DNA of 53,884 bases from Pseudomonadota bacterium (GTDB taxonomy: Bacteria; Pseudomonadota; Gammaproteobacteria; Xanthomonadales; Rhodanobacteraceae): NCBI GenBank assembly GCA_021793575.1, contig JAJYSM010000018.1:1-53884 (forward strand), given 5' to 3'. Positions 35,901-46,596 of this stretch are shown here, piece by piece; within the stretch, counting starts at the first letter, position 1, and every line of letters begins with the position of its first letter. The translations under genes were made by a program, and so were the position numbers. The notes below the pieces were generated by a model that worked only from the letters and a program-made list of their open reading frames with translations, searched no databases and had not been told where the DNA came from.

Positions 35901-36089
35901 GTGTGGGCGCGAGATGCGACCATGCGCCGTCGAATGTCTGCGAACGCATGTGCGATAATGAGCGGGGTCGGGCATCACGATGTCCGTTGCAAGGCATGTT
36001 TTTCCCCAGGCTATGCCCTGTATTTTTCTCGCCGGCTGCCGCCACTCCCGCGGCTGTCCGTGGCGTGACCCACATGCAAGGAGGTTTTT
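35901..36089 (+). promoter_or_regulatory. gltA upstream region with candidate -10 and strong RBS
   Basis: GATAAT at 35954-35959 is a candidate -10 box, with no good -35, giving a leader of about 125 nt. AAGGAGG at 36078-36084 is 5 bp before the GTG at 36090 and fixes that start. I see no riboswitch. Confidence 0.45.
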
Positions 36090-37385
36090 GTGTCCGATTC
36101 CAAGATCGTCAAGCTGGTGGATGAGTCGAGCCAGCGCAGCAGCGAACTGCCGCTGATCACAGGCACGCTGGGGCCTTCGTGCATCGACATCGGCACGCTG
36201 TACAAGGACACCGGCCATTTCACCTTCGACCCGGGTTACGGCAGTACTGCCAGTACGCGCAGTGCGATCACTTACATCGACGGTGACGCGGGTGTGCTGC
36301 TGTATCGCGGTTATCCGATCGAGCAGCTGGCCACCGGTTCGAGCTTCCTTGAAGTGGCCTACCTGCTGCTCAACGGCGAGCTGCCGAACCAGGCGCAGTT
36401 CGAAGGCTTTGAGAACCAGATCACGCATCACACGATGATGCATGAGTCGCTGAAGAACTTCTTCCATGGCTTTCACCACGACGCGCATCCGATGGCCATG
36501 CTGGCCGCCTCGGTGGCTTCGCTGTCGGCGTTCTATCACGATGACCTGAATGTGGACGACCCGGCGGATCGCAAGCTGGCGGCGATTCGTTTGATCGCCA
36601 AGATGCCGACCATTGCTGCCGCCTGCTATCGCTATTCGATCGGCTGGCCGATGCGCTATCCGCGCAACAACCTGGAATACGTCAACCGCTTCCTGCACAT
36701 GATGTTCGAGGTGCCGAGCGAGCCGCTGGTGCTGAGCCCGGTGGCGGCGAAGGCGCTGGATCTGCTGTTCATCCTGCACGCCGATCACGAGCAGAATGCC
36801 TCCACCTCCACCGTGCGGCTGGTCGGTTCGACCGGCGCCAATCCGTATGCGTCGATTGCCGCCGGCATCACCGCGTTGTGGGGGCCGGCGCATGGCGGCG
36901 CCAACGAGGCGGTGCTCAAGCAACTGGAGGAAATCGGTACGCCCGACAAGGTGGAGTCGGCCGTGCTGCGCGCCAAGGACAAGAACGACAGCTTCCGCCT
37001 GATGGGTTTCGGTCACCGCGTGTACAAGAACTTCGACCCGCGCGCCAAGATCATCCGCGAGATGTGCCACCAGGTGCTGGCCGAGCTTGGCGTCAACGAC
37101 CCGCTGCTCGAAGTGGCAATGAAGCTGGAGGAGGCGGCGTTGAAGGACGATTATTTCGTCGAGCGCAAGCTCTACCCGAACGTCGATTTCTATTCCGGCA
37201 TCATCTACAAGGCGCTCGAAATCCCCGCCGAGATGTTCACCGTGATGTTCGCCATCGCGCGCACCACCGGCTGGATCGCGCACTGGATCGAGCAGCACGA
37301 AACCCCGGGGTCGCGGATCGGTCGCCCGCGGCAGATCTACACCGGCGCTCCGCAACGCGACTACGTGCCTGCCGCCAGGCGCTGA
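36090..37385 (+). CDS. gltA: citrate synthase (type I)
   Basis: Condenses acetyl-CoA with oxaloacetate, the entry step of the TCA cycle. The 431 residues start at a GTG with a perfect ribosome binding site. Active-site elements are visible: [18 protein letters not shown] near residue 230, the second His in [17 protein letters not shown] near 306, and the Asp in [13 protein letters not shown] near 365. The length and these blocks fit the hexameric, NADH-sensitive gram-negative type. A terminator follows. Confidence 0.97.
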   Translation: MSDSKIVKLVDESSQRSSELPLITGTLGPSCIDIGTLYKDTGHFTFDPGYGSTASTRSAITYIDGDAGVLLYRGYPIEQLATGSSFLEVAYLLLNGELPNQAQFEGFENQITHHTMMHESLKNFFHGFHHDAHPMAMLAASVASLSAFYHDDLNVDDPADRKLAAIRLIAKMPTIAAACYRYSIGWPMRYPRNNLEYVNRFLHMMFEVPSEPLVLSPVAAKALDLLFILHADHEQNASTSTVRLVGSTGANPYASIAAGITALWGPAHGGANEAVLKQLEEIGTPDKVESAVLRAKDKNDSFRLMGFGHRVYKNFDPRAKIIREMCHQVLAELGVNDPLLEVAMKLEEAALKDDYFVERKLYPNVDFYSGIIYKALEIPAEMFTVMFAIARTTGWIAHWIEQHETPGSRIGRPRQIYTGAPQRDYVPAARR

Positions 37386-37441
37386 TTCGCCGCGTCGCGG
37401 CGATTCGCCCGGCACGATCCAACCGGCTGACCCTGCAAGAA

Positions 37442-37469
37442 CGCCCCGGCAATGTACGGGGCGCTGTTT
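37442..37469 (+). terminator. terminator after gltA
   Basis: CGCCCCG (37442-37448) and CGGGGCG (37457-37463) form a 7-bp GC stem, then CTGTTTT. It separates gltA from the convergent gene ending at 37483. Confidence 0.7.
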
Positions 37470-37482
37470 TCGCGGTGCAAGC

Positions 37483-38154
37483 TCAGCGCAGTGCGGTGTG
37501 CAGACGCTGCTCCAACGCGTCCTCGCCATCCATCATCAGCAGGGTTTCCACTTGCGCCAGTGCGGCACGGCGCATCGGGCGGTCATCGATCCGATCAAGC
37601 GGCGCCTGCCGCAGGGCATCGCGCGGCAATACGGTGAGGTCGAACGGCAGCTCGTCGGCGGCGAACAGCACCACCGGGTACTCCGGCGTCTGCTCGCGGT
37701 GATCCCGCAGCCGTCGCGTCTGCAGCTCGATCGGCACGCCGTGATCGCCGAGGAGCCGCGCCACGGCGTCCGGATCGTCGCTGAATACGTGCAAGCACAC
37801 CGCCGAATGCGCATCGGCGGTGCCTTCCAGCACCGCGCCAACCAGCCGCGGCTCGAACGCGGCCAGAAAGCGCATCGCCTCCACCGCGGCCTCGCGCCGC
37901 TGGCGCAGCAGCTGTGGTTGGCTGTCGGCGAGAAACAGGCGCTGGTGTTCGCGCAGCGCCTGTTCGATTTCAAGATTGCGCGGCAGCGCCTGCGCATCGA
38001 GGATGCCCAGCCGCTCGGCAGCTTTCAGCTTGGCGTGGTGAAAGTCGCGGATGCCGTGCTCGCTCATCAGGCGCGCCGCTTCCTGCGCGATCAGCAGGCG
38101 GTTGCGCTGGGCGCGGTCATGCGCGTGGATGCGGTGATGTTCGCCTCGGGACAT
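37483..38154 (-). CDS. conserved hypothetical protein, function unknown
   Basis: A 223-residue soluble protein that I do not recognise functionally. The N-terminus is basic and His-rich (MSRGEHHRIHAHDRAQRN). A helix-rich segment follows (LLIAQEAARLMSEHGIRDF, HHAKLKAAERLG). The C-terminal half has alternating hydrophobic strands (FDLTVLPRDALRQAPLDRID). I see no signal peptide, membrane helix or catalytic motif. Similar proteins in related genomes tend to be called hypothetical, sometimes with unreliable ligase names. The start is ATG 38154. It lies between gltA (convergent) and mrcA on the same strand as mrcA. Confidence 0.75.
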   Translation of the reverse strand: MSRGEHHRIHAHDRAQRNRLLIAQEAARLMSEHGIRDFHHAKLKAAERLGILDAQALPRNLEIEQALREHQRLFLADSQPQLLRQRREAAVEAMRFLAAFEPRLVGAVLEGTADAHSAVCLHVFSDDPDAVARLLGDHGVPIELQTRRLRDHREQTPEYPVVLFAADELPFDLTVLPRDALRQAPLDRIDDRPMRRAALAQVETLLMMDGEDALEQRLHTALR

Positions 38155-38293
38155 GGCGTACTCCTGCTGAATCGGTTGCCGGCAAAGGCGCTGGCACGAT
38201 CCATTTTGCACAGGCTCCGCCGCGTTGTCTCCTTCCCGCCGGACACGCGCGCAGGGCGCGTCGTCCGCGGCTTGCGTCAGAAGATCGCTCGCT

Positions 38294-40819
38294 TCAGAAG
38301 ATATCGTAGGCGTGCTGCTGCTCCTGCTCCTTCTGCTGTGCGGCCTGGGCGCGCAGGCGGTCGACGTCCTCGACCTTGAAGATTTCGTTCATGCTGTTCG
38401 GATCGTCCGGCGTGGTCGGCAGGCCGGTGGAGCGATCGATCAGCACGGTGCTGATGCCCGGTGGCATCGACAGGCTGTTGAGTGGCAACCCCTTCAGTAC
38501 GCTGCCCATGTAATCCATCCAGATCGGCAGCGCGGCCTTGGCGCCGAACTCGCCGTGGCCGAGTGAGGCGTAGTCGTCGAAACCCACCCACACGGCCGTC
38601 GACAGGTCGCCGTTGAAGCCGACGAACCAGGCATCGCGGTGATCATTGGTGGAGCCGGTCTTGCCGGCCAGGTCGGGGCGTTTGAGTGCGGCGGCGGCGG
38701 CGCCGGTGCCGCGCAGGATCACGTCCTTCATCAGCGAGGTGATCAGGTAGTCGTTGCGCACGTCGATCACGCGTGGTGCCAGCACCGGTGGATGGTTGAC
38801 GGCATCGTGCACGTCGGCCGGCAGGATCGCCTCGCCCACGCCGTCGACGCTGCTGGCCGTCGCCGGCGCAGTGCTGGCGCTGGCCACGTCGTTGGCCGGG
38901 GTCTTGATCATGTTCGCTGGTGGTGGCCCGGGCGGGCTGGTGTCAAGCAGGCGCTCCTGGCAGTCGCGGCAGGCGCGCGCGGGGTTGGCCAGATACACCG
39001 GCTTGCCGTTGCGATCGTCGATCTCGCTGATGAAATACGGCGTGACCAGGTAGCCGCCGTTGGCGAATACGGCGTAGCCGCGAGCCATGCTCATCGGCGA
39101 TACCGAGGCGGTGCCCAGGGCCATCGACAGGTTGGCCGGAATCGAGTCGAGCGGGAAGCCGAAGCGGGTCACATAGTCGCGCGCGTAGCGCACGCCGATA
39201 GCATCCAGCAGGCGCACCGAGACCAGGTTCACCGAGCGCACCAGCGCCTCGCGCAGCCGTGTCGGGCCACCGAACTTGCCGTCGTCGTTGGAGGGGGTCC
39301 AGATGCCGCCGGGGCGTGACGGATCGGGCAGCGCCAGCGGCGCGTCGTTGATGATCGATGCTGGCGTGAAGCCCCGATCGAAGGCGGCCGAGTAAAAATA
39401 CGGCTTGAAGCTGGAGCCGGGCTGGCGCGCCGCCATCACCGCGCGATTGAACTTGCTGCGCATGAAGTTGAAACCGCCGACCAGCGCCTGGATCGAGCCA
39501 TCCTCCGGGTTGATCGAGGCCAATGCGGCCTGCGCCGCCGGAATCTGGTCGAGCTGCCAGGCGCCGCTGGCACCGCGCGACACCCGCACGATATCGCCGC
39601 GCCTGAGCACACCGCTGACGCTGGTGGGCGCCGGCCCCACGCGATCGTCGGTGATGTAGGGGCGGGCCCAGCTCACTGCGGCCAGGTCCAGCGTCACGCT
39701 CTGATGGCTGGACAGGTAGACGGTGGCCTGGGTGCTGCTGCTGGCGGTGACGAGCCCCGGCAGCATGTCCGAGATGCTGGTGTAGCTGGACAGCAGGCGG
39801 TCATAGTCCGCATCGCCGGCGCTGGCCGGAAGATCCTGATGTGCTTCCGGACCACGCCAGCCGTGGCGATGGTCATAGGCGATCAGTCCGTTCTGCAGCG
39901 CCGCCACCGCGGCCTGCTGACGCGCGCTCTGCAGCGTGGTCTTGACCACGTAACCGGCGGTCAATGCGTCGTTGCCGTAGCGGTCCAGCACCTGTCGACG
40001 CACCATTTCGGCGAGGTAGGGCGCGTCCACCTGGATCGGCTGCTCGTGCGGGTAGGCATCGTTGGGTTCGGCGATCGACTGCTGGTAGACCGCCTTGGTG
40101 ATGTAGCGGTGCCTGAGCATTTCCCCGAGTACCCAGTTGCGTCGCACCAGCATGCGGGCGGGATTGTTGATCGGATTGACCACCGACGGCATCTGGAAGG
40201 TCGAGGCGATCGTGGCGCACTGGGCCACGGTCAGCTGGTCCAGGGTCTTGCCGTAGTAGTACTCGCTGGCCGCGGCGACGCCGTAGGCGCGATGACCCAG
40301 GAACATCTTGTTGAGATACAGCTCGAGGATCTGGTCCTTGCTCAGCTCGTGCTCCATGCGCAGCGCGATGAAGATCTCCGTGAGCTTGCGCGAATAGAGT
40401 TTCTGCGGGCTCAGGAAGAAGTTGCGGGCTACCTGCTGGGTGATCGTCGAGCCGCCCGGCCCCTTTTCGCCGCCGGTCACGATCACGTGCCAGACGGCGC
40501 GCGCAATGCCGCGCCAGTCCACCCCGGGATTCTCGTAGAAGCTGGCATCTTCGGCCGACAGCACGGCGTGCTTGAGCCGATCCGGCACGTCCGCAATGGC
40601 TACCGGAATCCGCCGCGTTTCGCCGAAACTGGCGATCAGCTTGCCGTCGGCGCTCAGCACGCGCAGCGGCACCTGCATGTGATAGTCCTTGAGGACAGCC
40701 ACCGAGGGGAGTCGCGGCGCGATCAGCCAGTACGCCACGCCGATCGCGATAACTGCCAGCAGCAAACCGGAAAAGGCCAGGATCAGAGCCCAGCGCAACA
40801 AACGCTTGAAAATTCGCAT
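38294..40819 (-). CDS. mrcA: penicillin-binding protein 1A (class A PBP)
   Basis: A bifunctional enzyme that polymerises glycan strands and cross-links peptides, anchored in the inner membrane. The 841 residues have an N-terminal helix (about 9-33) and a GT51 transglycosylase domain (EDASFYENPG near 90, GPGGSTITQQVARNF). An OB-like linker comes next, then the transpeptidase domain with the nucleophile in PGSSFKPYFY near 468, an SVN motif in LVRSVNLVSV, and KTGSTNDHRDAWFVGF near 721. The catalytic Glu of the first motif is present, but the usual EH there is EN. It is divergent from pilM, the conserved ponA/pilM layout. Confidence 0.95.
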   Translation of the reverse strand: MRIFKRLLRWALILAFSGLLLAVIAIGVAYWLIAPRLPSVAVLKDYHMQVPLRVLSADGKLIASFGETRRIPVAIADVPDRLKHAVLSAEDASFYENPGVDWRGIARAVWHVIVTGGEKGPGGSTITQQVARNFFLSPQKLYSRKLTEIFIALRMEHELSKDQILELYLNKMFLGHRAYGVAAASEYYYGKTLDQLTVAQCATIASTFQMPSVVNPINNPARMLVRRNWVLGEMLRHRYITKAVYQQSIAEPNDAYPHEQPIQVDAPYLAEMVRRQVLDRYGNDALTAGYVVKTTLQSARQQAAVAALQNGLIAYDHRHGWRGPEAHQDLPASAGDADYDRLLSSYTSISDMLPGLVTASSSTQATVYLSSHQSVTLDLAAVSWARPYITDDRVGPAPTSVSGVLRRGDIVRVSRGASGAWQLDQIPAAQAALASINPEDGSIQALVGGFNFMRSKFNRAVMAARQPGSSFKPYFYSAAFDRGFTPASIINDAPLALPDPSRPGGIWTPSNDDGKFGGPTRLREALVRSVNLVSVRLLDAIGVRYARDYVTRFGFPLDSIPANLSMALGTASVSPMSMARGYAVFANGGYLVTPYFISEIDDRNGKPVYLANPARACRDCQERLLDTSPPGPPPANMIKTPANDVASASTAPATASSVDGVGEAILPADVHDAVNHPPVLAPRVIDVRNDYLITSLMKDVILRGTGAAAAALKRPDLAGKTGSTNDHRDAWFVGFNGDLSTAVWVGFDDYASLGHGEFGAKAALPIWMDYMGSVLKGLPLNSLSMPPGISTVLIDRSTGLPTTPDDPNSMNEIFKVEDVDRLRAQAAQQKEQEQQHAYDIF

Positions 40820-42128
<1,309 letters not shown>

Positions 42129-42129
<1 letters not shown>

Positions 42130-42902
42130 TGGCACATGTCAATCTACTGCCGTGGCGCGCCGCACGGCGCAAGCAGCGCGAACGCGAGTTCTACATGCAG
42201 CTCGGCGCCTCCTTCGTGGTGGCGCTGGGGGTGCTGCTGCTATGGGTGTTCTGGATGGACCAGCGCATCGACAACCAGAACGACCGCAACGCCTATCTGC
42301 AGGGCGAGATCAAGCAGCTCGACGTGCGCATCGCCAAGATCAAGGATCTGGATAAGGTGCGCGCTCACCTGCTCGCGCGCAAGCGCATCATCGAGCAGCT
42401 GCAGGCGGATCGCTCGCAGATGGTGCATCTGTTCGACGAACTGGTGAAGACGATCCCATCCAGCGTGCGGCTGAGCGGGCTGAAGCAGAGCGGCCAGTCC
42501 ATGTCGCTTGATGGCGTCGCCCAGTCCAACGCCAGCGTGGCCGAATACATGCGCAATATCCAGGCGTCGCCGTGGATGGGGCGGGTTGACCTGCGCAAGA
42601 CCGAGAACAGCCACGACTCCAGCCGCATGCCGTACACCTTCGGCCTGGACGTGACGCTGAGCCGCCCGAAAGCCGACGATGCCAGCGCCGCAGACGATGC
42701 GTCGCCGGCGACGGCCGGCACGCAGGCCGCGCCACCGGCCGCCGCGGTGCCCGCACCGCTGGGTGCGACGGCCAGCGCCGCGGGACACCTGGCGGCCACG
42801 GCTCCTGCCAGCGCTGCCGCCACGGTCAAGCCGCCGGTCAAGCCGCCGGTCAAGCCGCCGGTCAAGCCGTCCAGTACGACGGCCACGGGAGGAACCAAGT
42901 GA
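42129..42902 (+). CDS. pilN: type IV pilus assembly protein PilN
   Basis: An inner-membrane bitopic protein that pairs with PilO. The 257 residues begin with the PilM-binding MAHVNLLPWRAARRKQRE, then one helix (about 23-41) and a coiled coil. The periplasmic fold follows (LSGLKQSGQSMSLDGVAQSN). The last 80 residues form a low-complexity Ala/Pro tail ending in four KPPV-type repeats (encoded at 42824-42869), making it longer than PilN proteins of about 200 residues. It overlaps pilO as TGATG. Confidence 0.94.
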
Positions 42903-43567
42903 TGAAGTTCCTCAACGACATCCGCAACCTCGATCGCAACAACGTCGGCGGCTGGCCGCAGTCGGTGAAGCTGTTTTTCACCGTGCTGCTGTTTGCACTG
43001 GTGATGCTGATCGGCTGGTACACCTACGTCAGCGGCCAGCAGGACACGCTGACTACGCTGGCCGGCAAGGAAGATAGCCTCAAGCAGGAGTTCGCCAGCA
43101 AGCAGGCCAAGTCGGTCAACCTGGAGGCGCTGCAGCAGCAGCTCGACGAGATGCAGGACATGCTGCGCCAGCTGCTGCGCCAGCTGCCCAGCAAGACCGA
43201 GATGCCCGAGCTGCTGGTGGACATTTCGCAGACCGCGCTCTCGGCGGGTATCGAAACCGAGCTGTTCCAGCCGGGTCCGGAAACCGCGAAGGATTTCTAT
43301 GCCGAGAAGCCGATCACCCTGCGCATGACCGGCACCTACCACCAGTTCGGCACCTTCATCAGCGGCGTGGCCTCGCTGCCGCGCGTCGTGATCCTCACCC
43401 TGCATGACGTCTCGCTGACACCAAAGACGCCGACCAAGGCAGGGACTCCCTGGGATGGCCAACTCGTGCTGCAAGGTACCGTGAAGACCTATCGCTATCT
43501 GGATGACGAAGAGAGTCCCGCCCAAGGCAAGAAGGCCGGCAACACCAAGGCGGGAGGGCAGCAATGA
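42902..43567 (+). CDS. pilO: type IV pilus assembly protein PilO
   Basis: An inner-membrane protein that forms the alignment complex with PilN and contacts PilP. The 221 residues have a cytoplasmic start (MKFLNDIRNLDRNNVGGWPQ), one helix (about 23-41) and a coiled coil. A ferredoxin-like periplasmic domain (SAGIETELFQPGPE, ITLRMTGTYHQFGTFISGVA) follows. It overlaps pilN upstream and pilP downstream (ATGA). Confidence 0.95.
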   Translation: MKFLNDIRNLDRNNVGGWPQSVKLFFTVLLFALVMLIGWYTYVSGQQDTLTTLAGKEDSLKQEFASKQAKSVNLEALQQQLDEMQDMLRQLLRQLPSKTEMPELLVDISQTALSAGIETELFQPGPETAKDFYAEKPITLRMTGTYHQFGTFISGVASLPRVVILTLHDVSLTPKTPTKAGTPWDGQLVLQGTVKTYRYLDDEESPAQGKKAGNTKAGGQQ

Positions 43568-44100
43568 ACAAGTCCGCTGCGATCACGACCTCACACGCGA
43601 TGCGCATACTGCTGATGCTTGGCGCAGCCCTGATACTGGGCGGCTGCACCCGCGGCATGTCCGATCTGCGCAGCTGGGTGGCGCAGGAGAAGGCGCGCAA
43701 AGGCGCGCCGATCCAGCCATTGCCGGTGATAAAGACCTTCGAGACCTTCAAATACACCGACCAGGACATGCGTGACCCGTTCAGTGCGAGCACGGCCGAA
43801 TTGCAGAGCAATACCAGCGGGCCGCGACCGGATGCCGATCGCCCCAAGCAGCCGCTGGAAATGTTTGCGCTGGACAGCCTGAAGATGGTCGGCACGGTCG
43901 GCACCGGCGCCAGCATGGAGGTGCTGATCAAGGATCCCGGCGGCGTCATTCACCGCGTGCATGTCGGCGAATACATGGGCCAGAACTACGGGCACGTCAC
44001 GGCCATCAGCGACGATCACATCGACCTGATCGAGCTGGTATCCAACGGTAATGGTGGCTGGATGGAACGTCCGGCCAGCATCGCGCTTGACGCGAAATAG
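43564..44100 (+). CDS. pilP: type IV pilus lipoprotein PilP
   Basis: An inner-membrane lipoprotein that bridges PilNO to the PilQ secretin. The 178 residues have a lipobox (ALILGGC). The flexible linker includes KTFETFKYTDQDMRDPF, and a C-terminal beta domain (LKMVGTVGTGASMEVLIKDP to HIDLIELV) follows. pilQ starts 20 bp downstream. Confidence 0.94.
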   Translation: MNKSAAITTSHAMRILLMLGAALILGGCTRGMSDLRSWVAQEKARKGAPIQPLPVIKTFETFKYTDQDMRDPFSASTAELQSNTSGPRPDADRPKQPLEMFALDSLKMVGTVGTGASMEVLIKDPGGVIHRVHVGEYMGQNYGHVTAISDDHIDLIELVSNGNGGWMERPASIALDAK

Positions 44101-44120
44101 GAATTACAGGGGCTGATGCA

Positions 44121-46391
44121 ATGACCAACCAAATCCAATCCGTCCGGGGCCGTGTCATGCGCCATGCGAGCCGTTACCTGATCATGGGCCTGCTGCTGGT
44201 CGCTGCGACCTGGGCCGGTGCGGCCACCGCGGCCGCCGCCACGCTGAAGAACATCAGCTACGACGCGCTGCCAGGTGGCGCGGTCGAGCTGCACATGGAC
44301 TTCGGCAGCGGCACGGTGCCGCAACCGAAGATCTTCACCACCGACAATCCGCCGCGCATCGCGGTCGATTTTGCCGACACCGACAACGCGGCGCCGCGCC
44401 ATCTGGACATCGGCAAAGGGTCCACCTCCGGCGTCTCCGCCGTGGCAGCTGGCGGCCGCACGCGGGTGGTGGTCGAGTTGATGCGCCAGTCCACCTACCG
44501 TTCGCGCGTGGAGGGCCACAGTCTCGTGCTCACCGTCAACAACGGCACCAGCGACCAGTCGATCACCACGGCGACCGCCGTCGACCCGACCAAGGCGCTG
44601 CCGTCGGCGATGAGCGGCCCGGCGATCTCCAACATCGACTTCCGCCGCGGTCCGAACGGCGAGGGCCGCGTGCTGATCAGCTTCAGCGGCAGCGGTGCCA
44701 ACGCCCAGATGAGCCATCAGGGCGATCAGGTGCTGGTCACCATCGACCATGCCAACCTGCCGCCCAACCTGGCGCAACGGCTGGATACCACCGATTTCGC
44801 CACCCCGGTGCAGTCCATCGTCACCCGCGCAGGCCCTGCCGGTGGCGTGCGCATGGAAATCGCGGTAAAGGGCAATGTCGACACCTCGGCCTACCAGACG
44901 CCTGACCAGTACGTCGTCGAAGTGGCGCCGAAGAAGGCGGACACCAGGACTGACGTGCTCGGCAAGATCAACCAGCAGCCCGTCTACAGCGGCAAGCGCG
45001 TCACCTTCAATTTCCAGGACATCCCGGTACGTTCGGCGCTGCAGCTGATCGCGGATATTTCCGGGCTCAACCTGGTCGCTTCTGACAGTGTGAACGGCAG
45101 CGTCACCCTGCGGCTGGTCAACGTGCCGTGGGATCAGGCGCTGGACGTGATCCTGCGCGCCAAGGGACTGGACAAGCGTCGCGACGGCAACGTGATCTGG
45201 GTCGCGCCACAGCAGGAGCTGGCCAAGTACGAGGAAAATATCGCCGAGGCCAAGCTGAAGGCGCAGGACACCGCCGAACTGGTCAGCGACTACATTCCGA
45301 TCAGCTACGGCAAGGCGGCTGACATCGCCAAGCTGCTCACCAGCGGCAGCATCCAGGGCGGTGGCGGCGCCGGCGGTGGTGCCAATACCAGCCGCGGCTT
45401 CCTGTCGCCGCGCGGCAGCGTCTCCTTTGACCAGCGCACCAACACGCTGCTGCTCAACGACACGCCGGAGAAGATCAAGCAGATCCGTGCGCTGATCGCG
45501 GTGCTGGACAAACCGGTGCAGCAGGTGCTGATCGAGTCGCGCATCGTGGTCGCCACCGACGACTTCTCCCGCGAGTTGGGTGTGAAGTGGGGCGTGCAGG
45601 CCAACCACGTCACGGCTGGCGGCAATGTCATCAGCACCAGTCCGACTGGCGGTAATGCGGGCGCATTGGCCATCAACCAGGGCAACGTGAACAGCCAGTA
45701 CGCCTATGACCAGGCCAATTACACCGGCACCGGCCCGCTGCCCCGCCCCGGCGTAATCACGTACCAGACCGGTGCCAGCGGCTTCAATGTGAACCTGCCG
45801 GCTTCCAGCCCGGCCGGCGCGCTCGGTCTGGCGATCCTGGGCCGCAACTACCTGGTCGATCTGGAGCTGTCCGCGGCGCAGACCGAAGGCCGCAGCGAGG
45901 TCATCTCCAGTCCGCGCGTGATCACCGCCAACCAGCAGCAGGCGGTGATCCGCCAGGGTCAGGAGATCGGCTACGTCACCTTCCAGAACTCCACCGGCGG
46001 CGCGGCCGGCAGCGGCACCGCCACGGTGCAGTTCAAGGATGCCGTGCTGGAACTGAAAGTCACCCCCACGATCACCTCCGACAACCGCGTCTACCTGATG
46101 ATCAATGTCAAGAAGGATGCGCTGGCCGGCTACGTGACGGTGCCGGGCAATGGCCAGGTGCCGACTATCGACACGCGCGAGATCAACACCTCGGTGCTGG
46201 TGGACAACGGCCAGACCGTGGTGCTCGGCGGCATCTACGAAATCAACAAGACCAACACCGTTACCAAGGTGCCCGGACTCGGCGACATCCCCGGTATCGG
46301 CGTGCTGTTCCGGCATACCACGCGGGGCGACACCAAGGCCGAGCTGCTGATCTTCGTGACGCCGCGCATCCTGAGCGATACCTTGCAGTAA
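44121..46391 (+). CDS. pilQ: type IV pilus secretin PilQ
   Basis: The outer-membrane channel through which the pilus passes; also used for DNA uptake in competent species. The 756 residues have a signal peptide (about 1-40), two AMIN domains that bind peptidoglycan (about 44-120 and 170-270) and N-domains (VTFNFQDIPVRSALQLIADI). The secretin core follows, with VLIESRIVVATDDFSRELGV, VISSPRVITANQQQAVI and the C-terminal VPGLGDIPGIGVLFRHT. A strong terminator follows. Confidence 0.96.
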   Translation: MTNQIQSVRGRVMRHASRYLIMGLLLVAATWAGAATAAAATLKNISYDALPGGAVELHMDFGSGTVPQPKIFTTDNPPRIAVDFADTDNAAPRHLDIGKGSTSGVSAVAAGGRTRVVVELMRQSTYRSRVEGHSLVLTVNNGTSDQSITTATAVDPTKALPSAMSGPAISNIDFRRGPNGEGRVLISFSGSGANAQMSHQGDQVLVTIDHANLPPNLAQRLDTTDFATPVQSIVTRAGPAGGVRMEIAVKGNVDTSAYQTPDQYVVEVAPKKADTRTDVLGKINQQPVYSGKRVTFNFQDIPVRSALQLIADISGLNLVASDSVNGSVTLRLVNVPWDQALDVILRAKGLDKRRDGNVIWVAPQQELAKYEENIAEAKLKAQDTAELVSDYIPISYGKAADIAKLLTSGSIQGGGGAGGGANTSRGFLSPRGSVSFDQRTNTLLLNDTPEKIKQIRALIAVLDKPVQQVLIESRIVVATDDFSRELGVKWGVQANHVTAGGNVISTSPTGGNAGALAINQGNVNSQYAYDQANYTGTGPLPRPGVITYQTGASGFNVNLPASSPAGALGLAILGRNYLVDLELSAAQTEGRSEVISSPRVITANQQQAVIRQGQEIGYVTFQNSTGGAAGSGTATVQFKDAVLELKVTPTITSDNRVYLMINVKKDALAGYVTVPGNGQVPTIDTREINTSVLVDNGQTVVLGGIYEINKTNTVTKVPGLGDIPGIGVLFRHTTRGDTKAELLIFVTPRILSDTLQ

Positions 46392-46426
46392 GCCAGTCGG
46401 CAAAACGGCTCATCAGGAACCAGCAC

Positions 46427-46455
46427 AGAGGCGGCTTCGGCCGCCTCTCTGTTTT
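46427..46455 (+). terminator. terminator of the pilMNOPQ operon
   Basis: AGAGGCGGC (46427-46435), TTCG loop, GCCGCCTCT (46440-46448), then CTGTTTT. A 9-bp GC stem with a stable tetraloop, 36 bp after the pilQ stop. Confidence 0.92.
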
Positions 46456-46596
46456 GACGCGGGCTGCGCCAAGGCAAAGAGGCGTCGGTCGGGCAATTAA
46501 ACTTCCGGCGCGGGTTATGGTCTGTAGGTCGCCGTCGGCCACTGTGCGCGCATGCGCCAGCCCGGCCACAGCTCCTGCGTCAAGCCAACCACGGAA

